A stretch of 64,000 nucleotides of DNA from Blepharisma japonicum (GCA_949751835.1 CATKHK010000042.1:1-64000), one strand, 5' to 3'; counted from the stretch's first letter, positions 1 to 10,361 are shown. Translations and numbers: made by a program. The notes: generated from the sequence alone by a model not told the origin.

Positions 1-185
1 TTTCACGGGTGAGGAAGAGGATCTTTCAAACCTTTCCGAGCTATGTAGAGCAAATCTTCATCATCTGGAAGAGTTAGACCAAGGAAAATGCCGTATTTGA
101 TAATTTCATCTGCTGTTGGCTCGTAATTTTCTTCGATCTCACCTTTTAATTTGTTCCCCATTACAAATAATAATTTATCAATCAT
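1..185 (-). CDS. CEP164-like WW-domain protein, 5' part only
   Basis: The gene runs leftward and leaves the window at base 1, so only about 61 N-terminal residues are visible. They contain a helical stretch (ADEIIKYGIFLGLTL, then DLLYIARKG) leading to DPLPHPWK. This layout matches the region just before and into the WW domain of CEP164, the distal-appendage protein of ciliary basal bodies. The Trp of PLPHPW is TGA (bases 3-5), so a standard-code reading would stop exactly at the conserved Trp; this is one of the best single proofs of the TGA=Trp code here. The start could be the Met at 185 or the next Met at 161 (MGNKL). Other ciliary WW proteins share this motif, so the CEP164 assignment is a family call, not orthology. 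Confidence 0.6.
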
Positions 186-658
186 AAGCTAAGGTAATTA
201 TTTAAGCAGCTGCTACTGCTGAATAAGTGAAAAGGGAATTTAACTGATATTTTGCTCCTATTTAAGGGAGAGAATGCATTTTTTTTGATATTACAGATTT
301 TTCTTTAGATGAAGTATAATAAGCAGTCCTAAAAAATAGCCTATTTTTTGATATCTAAGCATATTAAGATAATAATTGCAAACAAACTATAGGATCAACT
401 GCGCATGCTTCTATAAAGCACCTCTTAGACATTTATTATTTATTCGTTTATATCACATATTTGTTTAAATGATTAAAAAATTTTTTTAATATATATATTA
501 ATTAAAACTCTTTCCTTGTTAGTAAGGCTGTATATATGGAGACAATTATGATGGGGAAAATCCGCTAGTGGGCCATATTCGCATAATATGCCATACACAA
601 TATATGCATATTTACCTCTATTTATTCTAAGTTATTGATAATAAATTATATTTACCTT
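186..658. other. Intergenic, 473 bp
   Basis: AT-rich spacer between the CEP164-like start and the end of the decayed kelch gene. A less AT-rich patch around 526-600 has a partly self-complementary stretch, but I could not assign it to any RNA family. Confidence 0.5.
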
Positions 659-1926
659 CTAATTAATAAGCATGTTGATCCATTCATTTTTCTTCAAGTC
701 AAATGAATGTACTTCTCCATCAATTACCATAAATACCTTTTCCTTATAAAAAAGCGGATGGTTCGATATTGATTTATCCATTGATATGTGAGAGCAGTTT
801 CCAATTTTACTTCATGATGTTAGATTATCATTAGACTCATAAATGCATTTCGAAAATTCAAATAAAATCACTTTTTCATTTTTTACAGAAAATACTTTAG
901 TAGTTTCTCGAGATAGGCTTATTGATGGAATTTCTGAAAACGAGTCTATAAGTATATCATATGCCCCTTTAAGATGAAAATTTCCTAAACAAATTTGATA
1001 TAGACCTAATGTATTTTTATCATTAATTGGCATAAAAAAGCAGGATTAGGACTAGTTGACCCTATCAAAATTTTATTTTTAAAGAGAGAGCATGCTACCC
1101 TAAAGTCAATAGGAATTGAAAATTTTGTAACATTGATTCATTCTTTTCGTTTTATAGAGTATTTTACAGATATTCTATTTTTTCCTCCAAATAAATAGAT
1201 ATATTCATCAGCACAAACTGCCCCAGCACTTGAGTTCCAATTGTAAGGAAAAATTGAAGCAACTCTGCCAATTGGATCAATAGTTAGTCATCTGTAGCTA
1301 TGAGCACAAAAAATTTGATTATTTGGAAGTAAGCATTGAACTCCGTCGGCTCCAAATTCCCATGCTCATGCTTCATTTATTTTTGTTACCTTATAAGATT
1401 CTGCATCAAATATGGCTAGTCTACTTCTCACTTCATTAGTTATAAATTTTACAACCTGGCTTGTGGGACGATAGAATTCACGATAATCAAAGCTTTCCTC
1501 TATTGGCTCTAAGCTAAACAACTCAAATATTTTACGTTTCTCAATCCGCCCTATCTTCAGTTTTGGAGATTGGATTTTATAGATCCGAGAATCATTTTTT
1601 GATATTAATAATGCCTCAAGAAAAGAAAGCGATTTCGAATTGTCAATTTCTTTAAGAGAACAAATTTCTAAAATAATTTCAGTCAATCTCTTGTCGTAAA
1701 TTTGTAGTTTTGATAATATATTTTCTGTTATTTTGTGGATTTGTTGGATAAGAGATGATTCTTCATTGACATCTTTAATCCTGTTGGCTCTGATATCTGA
1801 TTTTATACTAGAGAATCGCTTGATAAGAGAATTTCGTGCATTTTGGCTGATTTCTGACTCCCCTCACACGAAGTTATTGAGAATGAAGAATTCTAATTCA
1901 TGAATTATTTTGAGAAGATGGTAAAT
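659..1926 (-). pseudogene. Kelch-propeller family member, decayed
   Basis: A leftward relative of the proteins at 4403 and 5961. The coiled N-terminal region (IKSDIRANRIKD, then SSLIQQIHK, IYDKRLTEII) and the propeller are recognisable, including the kelch-like SSAGAVCADEYIYLFGG, with several Trp as TGA. The open frame reaches back only to a TAA at 1927-1929 and has no in-frame ATG and no Cys/His cluster at the N-terminus, unlike its paralogues. Near 1033 the frame changes; the break coincides with a 73-bp TA-flanked insertion (960-1032). After it the paralogue alignment resumes at YDILIDSFSEI and runs to TAG at 659-661. Loss of the start plus the frame break argue for a pseudogene; an internal short intron was looked for at the break and not found. 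Confidence 0.7.
960..1032. mobile_element. IES-like insertion, 73 bp, TA-flanked, TIR TATGCC
   Basis: Paralogues run from the equivalent of NPAF straight into YDxxxDSxSEI; here extra sequence intervenes. Its ends are TATGCCCC and, reverse-complemented, TATGCCAA: a terminal inverted repeat that begins with the TA duplicated at 1033-1034. Length and TA boundary fit ciliate short internal eliminated sequences. Removing 73 bp leaves the reading frame one base out (one extra T in a T-run), so either the excision boundary is off by one or the host copy has drifted. Confidence 0.6.
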
Positions 1927-2061
1927 TTATAATTAATTCTTAATAAAATAGTTTAGGATGTGCATTTGAAGAAGTTTCTGCCTATTTCATCCATTTTTTA
2001 CTATTTTTATTTAGTTTTATTCAGATAAATAAAATAATAGCATATTTCTTAAACATATAAA

Positions 2062-3774
2062 TTAAGTATTTATAGATATTGTCTTTAGCTCATTTTCCTT
2101 CGGATCAAATTCTATAAGTATTGAGCTACTACTTATGCATTCAAAATAAAATTTTTCATTAAATCTTATAACATAAGATCATAAATCTCCATTACAATCA
2201 ATTGTTCTAGTAGCGACGATTTCCCATTCCATAAAATCATTTATCGCACTTTGATAAATACGCCCAGGAAATTCAATTATATAAACCCTATTATCTGCTG
2301 AAAATATAAGTTTATTTGCATTCCTAGTCAAAGATAAACTTGAAATTTCTTGAAAGCTATCTTTTTTAATATTATAGCTTATAAGTTTTGTACGCCCAAC
2401 TATCAAAATATGGTCTTTAAATCCAACAGAAGATATTTGGTAGTCTTTAGTCTCAATTCTGCCCATAAATCCAATAATAGGTATTTGGTAGTCTTTAATA
2501 TCAATTTCAAGAGAAGCACAATTTTCTCATTTATTTTGTAAGCAGTTGTATTTTGCTGCTTTTCTGAGGCTAAATGCATATACATAGTTTTCATAATAAG
2601 CTAAGCTAGGATAAAATATGTCTTGTGCCCAAATAAGTTTCGTTATTTTCTTATCTGCATCAAGAATGAAAGCATTTATCAATAAATTTTTATGCATAAA
2701 CTCGCCATAAAATAAAATTGAGTTTGTAGTAGGGATAAATATATTGGTATACAGCCCATGACAATAATTTAAGTTCAAATTATTCGCTTTTAAGGTCTTT
2801 AAATCAACTGAATATATTTGTTTAGAACTTTGCGAGCAAATTATCAAATTGCTAGTTTCTACTACAGAACTGTTAGGAAGAATTTTTGGATCATAAGCTA
2901 CTTTTACAAGATCACTGTTCATTTCACCAAGATGTTCATTTGAACTATTGCTTGTTTGATCTGAATCAAGTTTTGCTAAAGGGCCAGAAGTCTCTGGAGT
3001 ATCTGAAATATTTAAAGATTCAATTTTTACTAAAGGATGAGGAAGATCTTGTGCAAGTCTGACAGAGTTGCTTGAAGAATTACTAAGATTAATTTCATTG
3101 TCGATTAAAGGAGAATTGCTGTATTTAAATGTGCTGAGGCTAAGTGAAACAAGGAGAAACAATATACTGATAGTAAAGTATCATAGCCAATTGTTTTGGT
3201 TTTTATTTTGATGATTAACAGGAAGGTCATTGATTATTTTATATAGCTCATTTATGAGATCACTTTGTTTGCTTATTTTTTTATTCAAATTGCCAATCCC
3301 TTTATCAGATTGTTTCTTTTCCTTTTTAAACTCATTTCGAAGCTCTTCCTTTATCGAAATCTTTAGATCTTCAAGTTTATTTCCAACAAAGCTCTCAATA
3401 ATTTTCTCTATTTCTACCCCCAAACCACAAAATATCCCGATGTCTTGGTAAGAATTTTCAAGAACCTTTATCTTCATTTTTTCTATTGCTTCTTGAGGGT
3501 CTAAGCTTAATAAGTTCAATTCTGAATCATCCTCTAATTTTACTATTTTTTGGGCTTCAAAAATCCTAACAAAATAAGAGTCCAGCACTAAAATATTGGA
3601 ATTCAATTTGTTTAATAATTCTTTAAGACTGCTTTTCGAAGAGTATTGGTTTTCCTTGAAGACTTGAAGCAGTATTGATTTTGACCTTTCTTGCTTGGAT
3701 TTTTCATTTATAATGAATTCAAGAAGTGCTTCTTTGGTATTTTGGTGACAATCTATGAGGTCTTTAGAAGCCAT
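2062..3774 (-). CDS. Membrane-anchored coiled-coil/kelch-like protein
   Basis: A 570-aa protein read continuously once TGA is Trp. Residues 1-190 are charged and helical, with coiled-coil character (KISIKEELRNEFKKEKKQ). One hydrophobic segment follows (YFTISILFLLVSLSLSTF, about 200-217). After a Ser/Asn/Pro-rich linker the last 300 residues resemble the kelch propellers of the neighbouring genes (LIICSQSSKQIYSVD, YENYVYAFSLR, KLIFSADNRVYIIEF). It lacks the N-terminal Cys/His cluster of the soluble paralogues. Start: an upstream Met exists at 3801, but MASKDL at 3774 is preferred because the ten upstream residues are non-polar filler. The topology (propeller inside or outside) cannot be told. 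I read it as a fusion or a divergent branch of the local kelch family; no function is assigned. Confidence 0.75.
2419..2514. repeat. Tandem 48-bp duplication inside the propeller
   Basis: Two adjacent copies of a 48-nt unit (2419-2466 and 2467-2514), differing at several bases, each encoding a 16-residue piece containing KDYQI. The unit length keeps the frame, so the propeller gained 16 residues. Confidence 0.75.
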
Positions 3775-3801
3775 TTTAAGATTTAAAGTAATGAATATCA
3801 T

Positions 3802-4402
3802 CTAATCTTATGCTAATAATAAAGTAAAATATTTAATAAGCTTTGCTTATAGAAGTTTGCAGAGATGGCACTATTGTTTGAAACCTTGCGAAGATAGATA
3901 AACTATAATTAGATTTCAAGAAATTATATTGCTATTAATTTCAATAATAATATAAGTCAATATGCTTCAAGTATTACCAAGACACCCATAGCTCAGTTCT
4001 CAATTAAAAAAGCATATTCAAGTAAAAACCCATCTACGAATTACTCTTATTATTTTATAGAACTCTACAATGAAAAGACAAAAAATAGTGTTTTCTGGCA
4101 AAAATCACCCCTTATTAGGCTATTTATTCCTAATAACGCAGTATAGTCAAAATCTTTATTTTTGGGAGTTAACGAATTATAATAAATCTTGCTTAATTTA
4201 CTTTCTTAATTCATACTATTTAAAGAATAGTACTTATATTTAAAATCATTAAAATTTCCTGTATTAAATATTCACTTCTGAGGTATATTTTGAATTTCTC
4301 TTCTATTATTAAAAAAAATCCAATTTCTTAAATTCGAAATCAATTTCAAAAAATAATTTATTTTGTGATGCAAATAAGATAGTAATAAAATTAGGAGATA
4401 AA
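3802..4402. other. Intergenic, divergent promoter region
   Basis: About 600 bp of AT-rich DNA between two genes transcribed away from each other. I see no coding or RNA feature in it. Confidence 0.5.
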
Positions 4403-5839
4403 ATGGACGATCTCTCGTTTGTTTGTAATTGTGAAACAAATCCCGTCCTAATATGTAAGAATCATATATCTGATCATTCTCAGCTCGCAAGAACTCACAG
4501 ATTTGTCAATATTTCTTCATCTATAAATCAAGAAACAAAAATCCCTATCATTAAATTATTTTCTCGAGTAAAATCGAAAATAAAGCAGTTTAAATTAAAA
4601 GTTATCTTTGAAGAATCATCTATAATTCAGAAACTTCACAAAACAGTCGAAAATACTCTAGAAAAACTCAAAATTTATGATCAAAAATTAACAAAAATTA
4701 TTTCAGATATTTGCTCTTTAAGTGTAATAGACAATACAAAACCATTATCTTTTATAGAGACATTATTGTCAAATGATAAATCAATAATCAAAGAAATTCG
4801 GTATCCAAAATTACATATAAATGAAATTGACACCAATAGCATTACTGAAATGTTTAACTTAGAGCCAGCTGATAAAACTTTTGATTATAGTGATTATTAT
4901 CGTCCAACTCCTCAAGTCATTAAATTTGTATGCAATGGAAAGCGAAATAAAATAGCAATTTTTGACCCTTCAACATTAAAAATAAATAAAATTAACTACA
5001 TATGAAAAAAGACACTCAACTTTGGAGGTGTTGGATGCTTGCTGCCTAATGGAAATCTATTTTATAACTATAAAGATTCCTGGCTAATAATTAATCCGAT
5101 AGGCAAAGTAAAAAAAATACCTGCATATAAATGGAGTAATACAGCAGGTGCGACTTATGTTGATGGCAAAATTTATATGTTTGGTGGATCTGATGATAGT
5201 GCTGCGAAGTTTATTATAGACCAAAATAGATGAAGCTCATTTGGTAAAAGCTCAATTTCAATAGAGTTTCATACAACCTGTACGCTATTTAAAAATAAAA
5301 TTTTAATAGCGTCTAAAAGTGGAAATCCTATTTATTATGATATTATTGCAGATTCTTACTTTAATTTATTATTTCATCTTCAATCTGGGCACAAGATGCA
5401 TTAAATGTGGCTTTCTAAGGCCTCTCCTCGCCAGAGTAATATTTCTTCCGAGAAGCAGAATCTTTATAATTGCCATCTATTAAGATTCTTAGGAAAACCC
5501 TGTATGCTATTAAATAAGGAGTATTTAGAAGTTTTACAAAAGAAGCTATTATCTAATACATCAAAATTATTTTTTGTAAAAGATGAAAAAGTGCTATTAT
5601 TTGAGTTTTCGAAATTTATATATGAAAGTGCTGATAATTTAGTTACATGAAATATAATTGGATCATGCTCAATAATAACGCATTATTCAACTCTAGCTGG
5701 CTATCCAACCTACTATAATGGTGCAGTTTACATTGCTGTTAATGATTATGCATATTCTTTTGACCTGAAGACAAATATACTAGAAAAAATAGCATCTTTT
5801 AATCACTCGCTGCTGAACAGATATATATATAATGGATAG
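4403..5839 (+). CDS. Kelch-propeller protein with Cys/His N-terminus, interrupted by an insertion
   Basis: Starts MDDLSFVCNCETNPVLICKN, a reduced B-box-like Cys/His cluster, followed by a coiled region (KSKIKQFKLKVIFEE, LEKLKIYDQKL) and a kelch-like propeller (SNTAGATYVDGKIYMFGG). Several Trp are TGA; the stop is TAG at 5837-5839. After DIIADSY the frame runs into unrelated sequence with an in-frame TAA at 5402-5404; alignment to paralogues resumes at EVLQKKLLSNTSKLFF. The extra piece is the 165-bp TA-flanked insertion at 5357-5521. Without it the protein would be 423 aa, close to the 417 and 416 aa of its relatives; with it, it is truncated at about 333 aa. Whether the insertion is removed in some genome copies is unknown. 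Family proteins of this type are common in ciliates; the ligand is unknown. Confidence 0.75.
5357..5521. mobile_element. IES-like insertion, 165 bp, TA-flanked
   Basis: Begins with TA (5357-5358) and is followed by TA (5522-5523). Removal joins gattct-TA-tttagaag, giving DSYLEVLQKK, exactly the paralogue alignment (DSYSEI...). The ends share TACT as inverted repeats; beyond that similarity is weak. It is noticeably richer in G+C in the middle than its surroundings, and 165 is a multiple of three, so only the internal TAA breaks the gene. Confidence 0.65.
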
Positions 5840-5960
5840 AGTTTATAATAGGAGTATTAATTTAGCTTTTAGATAATTATTTTTTAATAAAAGTTTACAT
5901 TTCTAGATAACTGCATTTATCTTCAGCTCAAAGCAGGGATGCATATTTATTTTTATTTGC

Positions 5961-7214
5961 ATGTCTGAAACAAACCCTATTCTTTTATGTAAGAAAAATA
6001 TATCCGACCATTCTCAACTGTCGAGAACTGAGAACTTTACCAATATTTCTTTTGACATCAAGCAAGAAGCAAGATCATCCGCTATTCTGCTATTTTCTAA
6101 AATAAAATCAGACATAAAAGCATGAAAACTAAAAATAATCAATGAAGAACGCTCTCTGATCCAGCAAATCCATAAAGCAGCAGGAAATACTATAGAAAAA
6201 CTAAAAGTTTATGATCAAAATTTAAACGAAATTATTTCAGAAATTTGCACTTTAAGAACAATTGATAATTCAAAGCCACTATCTTTTATTGAAACTTTAC
6301 TGTCTGGATGTAAACTAGTCACTGAAAAAATCAGATCTCCGAAATTCGATATAAAAAGTATTGATCCCAATAAAATTGCTGAATTATTTAATTTAGAGCC
6401 ATTGGAAGACTGTTTTGATTACCGTGAACGCTATTCTCCTATGACTCGAACAATTAAATTTGTATGCAGAGGAATATCGAACAAATTTGCTATTTTTGAT
6501 GTGAAAACCTTAAAGGTGAATAAATTTAGTTATAATTACAATAAAGAGCTTAACTGTGATGGATTTGGATGCCTAATTCCACATGGCAACTTGTTTTATG
6601 CTTGAAATGATTGTTGATTAATAATCGATCCAATAGGGAATTCAAGAAATATTACACCTTATTTAATATGCTACTCTGCAGGTGCAATTTATGTTGATGG
6701 AAGAATCTACATTTTTGGAGGATCTCATGAGGTTGCTATAAAATTCGACATAAATCAAAATAGATTTTCCCCACTTAGCAAATATTCTTTTCCAATTCAG
6801 AATCGAGCTATGTGCACTTTATTCAAAGACAAAATTTTAATAGCTTCTTCTAGTGAAAGTCCTATTTTTTATGACACTATTACAGACTCTTATTCAGAAA
6901 TTTTACCAATAAAGCTATCTACCAATACCAATAAATTATTTTTTGCTATATGTGAAAAGGTATTTTTATTTGAATTTTCGAAATTTATATATGAGAGTGA
7001 CAATAATTTAATGACTTGGAATAATATTGGAGAATGCTCAATAATATCCGATTACTCAACTGTTGCTGGGTATCCTATTTGCTATAAAGAAACAATTTAC
7101 ATTGCAACTTACAATTATGCTTATTCATTTAATTTAAAAGAAAAGAAGATGAAAGAGGAAAAAGCCTTTAAAAAGTCATTGATGGACGGATTTAGTTTTT
7201 GATATTGCGGATAA
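5961..7214 (+). CDS. Kelch-propeller protein (417 aa)
   Basis: The closest relative of the 4403 gene, transcribed the same way 120 bp downstream. It begins MSETNPILLCKKNISDHSQL, so the first cysteines of the B-box-like cluster are gone: upstream, the frame still reads FIC just before the Met, suggesting the original start was lost and translation now begins at what was an internal position. The coiled region (KSDIKAWKLKIINEE, LKVYDQNLNEII) and propeller (SAGAIYVDGRIYIFGG, LFFAICEKVFLFEFS) are intact. At least three Trp are TGA (at 6603 and 7200 among others); stop TAA 7212-7214. No insertion interrupts it. A binding or scaffold role is likely from the fold; partners are unknown. Confidence 0.8.
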
Positions 7215-7494
7215 ATGTATTATTCCTCATAATAAGTAATTTAGTTTTTTAATTTAAAATAATTATTGTAGCTAAAAGATTAAGTTAACTATGCTATGAG
7301 TTAATTAATTACTTTTTCAGGCTTCGATGTTAATATTTTTTAATATATAATTAAAGGAAAAAATAGTTAACTTCACATATAAATAAAAATTTATTTTAAT
7401 ATACTTTTGCTAAATTGCATTTGAATGCCAATCTAACCCTTCATAAAGCCCATCTCCAGTTATTGCACAATTACTTTGAATATATACTATAATT

Positions 7495-7700
7495 GATTAT
7501 ACTCAAAGATTCTCTTCTCACAGTCCTTCCTCTTCTTCTAGAAGTTTTATTTCTTCCTTCTAATTTCTACCTCAGTAAAAGCTCAATCTATATCTTCATC
7601 CTACTATGAGTAGCCTCTATCTGAACAATATTCATCTCAAGAGGCATTTCAGCTTGAGTGTAAATACGCCATATTAATGGCAAAAAAATCAATGAGGGGG
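7495..7700 (-). pseudogene. Fragment of a decayed acidic/basic protein gene
   Basis: About 200 bp strongly similar to 10786-10985. Read leftward it gives Trp/Asp-rich pieces (SWNASWDEYCSD, DEDIDWAFTEVEIR) with stops between them. The longer copy at 10519-10935 continues into a Glu/Lys-rich tail. I do not recognise the source gene. It sits inside an Arf relic, so it marks one end of the duplicated unit. Confidence 0.55.
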
Positions 7701-7881
7701 ATTTAGATTCTAATCACATAGACTCTAAATTTCTTTCATCTCTACAATTCATATTTATTTTCTGGGTACTAAGAACACTGCAAAAGAATCTACAACAAAG
7801 ATTACAGCATCAATGTTCTCATAATAATGATTCCACAACACCTTGATTTTCTCTGCTCCTCCAGTATGTCACACTATAAAT

Positions 7882-7987
7882 TATATTCCAAACTATATCT
7901 TCAGAAATACTTTTTATGGAGCATCTTGTTTAATTTTGCTAAAAAAGCCAGCTATAATTAAAAAATTCTTGCTATCCAGGTTAATAA
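7882..7987. mobile_element. IES-like insertion in the Arf relic, about 106 bp
   Basis: The intact Arf copies run through this point with continuous sequence (the codons of [10 protein letters not shown]). Here about 106 bp separates the two halves, with TA at both edges (7882-7883 and 7988-7989). The left part of the same insertion is present in the duplicated relic around 11155-11245. Several TA steps lie at each edge, so the exact boundary is uncertain by a few bases; no clear inverted repeat. Confidence 0.5.
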
Positions 7988-8489
7988 TATATTTTTATAA
8001 ATAATTGATTCCGAGCGAAATCAACTGTTGGGATGCATTCTAAAGTTTCTCCAAACCCTCAAGATATAAAGAATCGTGCTTTACCTGTGTGATAAGACCC
8101 GATAATAAGTATCCGTAATTTTTTATGCTTGTCAAACCTGCTTCAGAGATGTGATATTGAAGTTCCCAAGATGAAATTATACCATCTATGATGATTTTCT
8201 AATAGTTATACTACATTAATGCTATCCACTTCATAATGAATCATATTTTATATAAATATTCTATTTATCCCTTCCTTGTGGGATCTTTAAGAAATTCCCC
8301 GTTTTGGCTGATAACTCTATAATCTCATAATTTAATATAAGGATAATTATAACTGGTTCACCTATCTGAATTATTGAGGCTATAAAATTTTTAAATCTAT
8401 ATTAATACAGATTGCACTATTTAAGCCATGGTAAATCAGCCTACAGGTTGACACAGTTCATTCTTACTCATATTTATATAAAAATAAGA

Positions 8490-8829
8490 ATGATGGATAG
8501 TGATATTGAAGATCAAGTTTCAGATCTTCATTGAATTAGGGAAGAGGAACTGCTAACTTTCAAAAAATGGATATATTATAATAATATCTAACAACTGATT
8601 CAATCTCTGGAAGGAATTCATCTCATTTGATCCTCTATCATAGCCAATAGATTTTTTCAAAATTTTTTTTTATAGTGTGGTCTTAGAAATAATTTGATGA
8701 AGCCATGAAGATGCAATGTTAAGAAGTTATCACAATATCAGAAACAAAAAGTTCTGGATAATCCTGAAATCGACATATTATGAAAAGTTCTCACAGCGAG
8801 CCATGAAAGGAGTAAATATAATTAATATA
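8490..8829 (+). pseudogene. Relic of an unrecognised gene (unit 1 copy)
   Basis: A rightward frame beginning MMDSDIEDQVSDLHW that runs into TAA after about 33 codons, then continues in recognisable protein-like sequence (QLIQSLEGIHLIW, then QYQKQKVLDNPEIDILWKV). The duplicate at 11255-11580 has TAC where this copy has that first TAA, but carries other stops, so both copies are dead. No family recognised. Confidence 0.5.
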
Positions 8830-8917
8830 TAGTGAAATTCATTTAAGAATTTTAGTTTAAGCTTATAATGATTGTAGATTGGATAATTATGTATCTTTAT
8901 TTACATAAAATTTTATT

Positions 8918-9466
8918 TTATGTACTTTTGCTCATCACTGCATTTGAAAGCCAATCTAGCCCTTCATAAAGTCCATCTCCAGTCGTTGCACAAGTGCTTT
9001 GAATATACCAATTTCTGCCTCTAATCATATAGAGATCTAATTTATCAATTAATTCTGCGCTTCCTAAAGCGCCTGGCAAATCATTTTTGTTGCTAAGAAT
9101 AAGGAATGTTACATTTTCAAGACAACTATCATTAGCTGCTCTATGGAGTTCATCTTTAGCTAATTCAATTCTTTCCATATCACTTGAATCTACAACAAAG
9201 ATGACAGCATCAGTGTTCTCATAATAATGGCGTCACAAAATTCTAATTTTTTCTTGTCCTCCAACATCTCACACTACAAATTGTATATTTTTATAATTAA
9301 TTGATTCCACATTAAACCCAATTGTTGGGGCAGTGTTTACAGTTTCTCCAAGCCTCAGTTTGTAAAGAATCGTTGTTTTTCCTGCGCAGTCAAGCCCAAT
9401 CATAAGTATACGTAAATTTTTATGCTTGTTAAGTCTACTCCAAAGATGTGATATTGAAGTTCCCAT
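8918..9466 (-). CDS. Arf-family small GTPase, copy a
   Basis: A complete 182-aa Arf. N-terminal MGTSIS offers Gly2 for myristoylation. G1 is GLDCAGKTT (Cys where most Arfs have Ala or Gly), switch 1 PTIGFNVE, G3 WDVGGQEK with its Trp as TGA, LWRHYY also with TGA, G4 SNKNDLP (NKND rather than NKQD), and G5 region [18 protein letters not shown]. Arfs recruit coats and effectors to Golgi and other membranes in the GTP form. The next copy, 11670-12218, is nearly identical, so this is a recent duplication. TAA stop at 8918-8920. All elements needed for nucleotide binding are present, so it is likely functional; which Arf/Arl class it belongs to is not resolved. Confidence 0.9.
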
Positions 9467-9710
9467 AATTAAAAATATATTATGTAAAGCAATTTTCTAA
9501 TAATTGCATTACATAAAAGTTATCATATGTATAATGGGTTATATATAAATTTTTTAATTATATTAATATAATTTATTACGAAAAATTCTAATTATATGTG
9601 TCTAAAATAATGTAAATTATCTTTAAAAAAAGTACAAAAACAAAAGAAATTTAATCTATAAAGCAACAAATTTATAGTTTTTACATCAGATTTTAATAAT
9701 ATTTCTTAAA

Positions 9711-10361
9711 TTAATAAACTCGGCTCAAAATTGCGTTTGAAAGCCAATCAAGTCCCTCACAAAGCCCTTCTCCAGTTATGGCACATGCATTTTGAATGTA
9801 TCAATTTTTCCCCCGAATCATATAAAGATTTAGTTTTTCAATTATTTCAGAATTCCTCATTGCATTCGGTAAATCATTTTTGTTGCTAAGTATAAGAAAT
9901 GGAACATTTCCAAGATTAATATAATTCAAGTACTCTTATTGGAAGGTTTAGCTCGCTAGAAAAGCTATTAGGAAAAATTAAAATTTTTATTGAACTCCTC
10001 GCAAAAAAATTGCTTAAGCTATATTATTTGATGCCCTATGGAGTTCTTCATTAGCCTCTTCAATTCTTTGTATGTCATTTGAATCCACAAATAAAATTAC
10101 ACCATCATTATTTTCAAAATAATGATGCCATCGATGTCTTATTCTGTTTCCTCCTGAAACATCTCAACAAGTAATTGCTATATTTTTATAATAAAATGTT
10201 TCCACATTAAAGTCAATTGTAGGAATGCATTGCATATTTTCATGAAGCTTCATTTGGCACAAAATTGTTGTTTTTCCAGCACCATCAAGCCCTATCATTA
10301 GTATTCGTACATTTTTACGTTTGGAAAATCTGTTTAAAAGACGAGAAATTTTGGTACTCAT
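9711..10361 (-). CDS. Divergent Arf-like GTPase, copy b, interrupted
   Basis: Starts [14 protein letters not shown] at 10361: the sister copy has MGTKIS, so the myristoylated Gly2 is changed to Ser. P-loop GLDGAGKTT is intact, but switch 1 is PTIDF instead of PTIGF and the G3 motif is WDVSGGN, lacking the usual Gly-Gly-Gln that positions catalytic water. G4 SNKNDLP and the end [16 protein letters not shown] are present; stop TAA 9711-9713. After LHRASNN the frame enters a 102-bp TA-flanked insertion (9920-10021) with stops. Without it the product is exactly 182 aa, the same as copies a, which strongly supports the insertion boundaries. As it stands the DNA encodes a truncated protein lacking G4 and G5. 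Confidence 0.7.
9920..10021. mobile_element. IES-like insertion, 102 bp, TA-flanked with TIR
   Basis: TA at 9920-9921 and TA again at 10022-10023. Ends read TATAATTCAAG and, reverse-complemented, TATAGCTTAAG: inverted repeats matching at most positions. Removal restores [20 protein letters not shown] without gap. A 98-bp sister lies at the same site in the duplicated gene (12381-12478), so it was present before the unit duplicated. Confidence 0.7.

Larger units (their letters stand above)
7411..8170 (-). pseudogene. Decayed Arf-like GTPase (unit 1)
   Basis: A leftward Arf relic in pieces. The start region is readable (GTSISHL, RFDKHKKLRILIIGS, with ATG changed to CTT), as are the G3 surroundings ([26 protein letters not shown]) and the 3' end ([14 protein letters not shown]). 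The P-loop is lost, there are several frame breaks, a 106-bp TA-flanked insertion at 7882-7987, and a block of unrelated relic sequence at about 7495-7700 replaces the middle of the C-terminal half. It has a partial duplicate at 10936-11245. Not a functional GTPase. Confidence 0.75.

Noticed and set aside
1030-1045. A 15- or 16-nt intron explaining the frame change in the decayed kelch gene
   Set aside because: No GT...AG pair at the right spacing; the TA-flanked insertion accounts for the change better.
9920-10021. Reading the Arf-b interruption as a normal intron
   Set aside because: It has no GT...AG ends at the needed position and is far longer than the 15-16 nt introns found in every other gene here.
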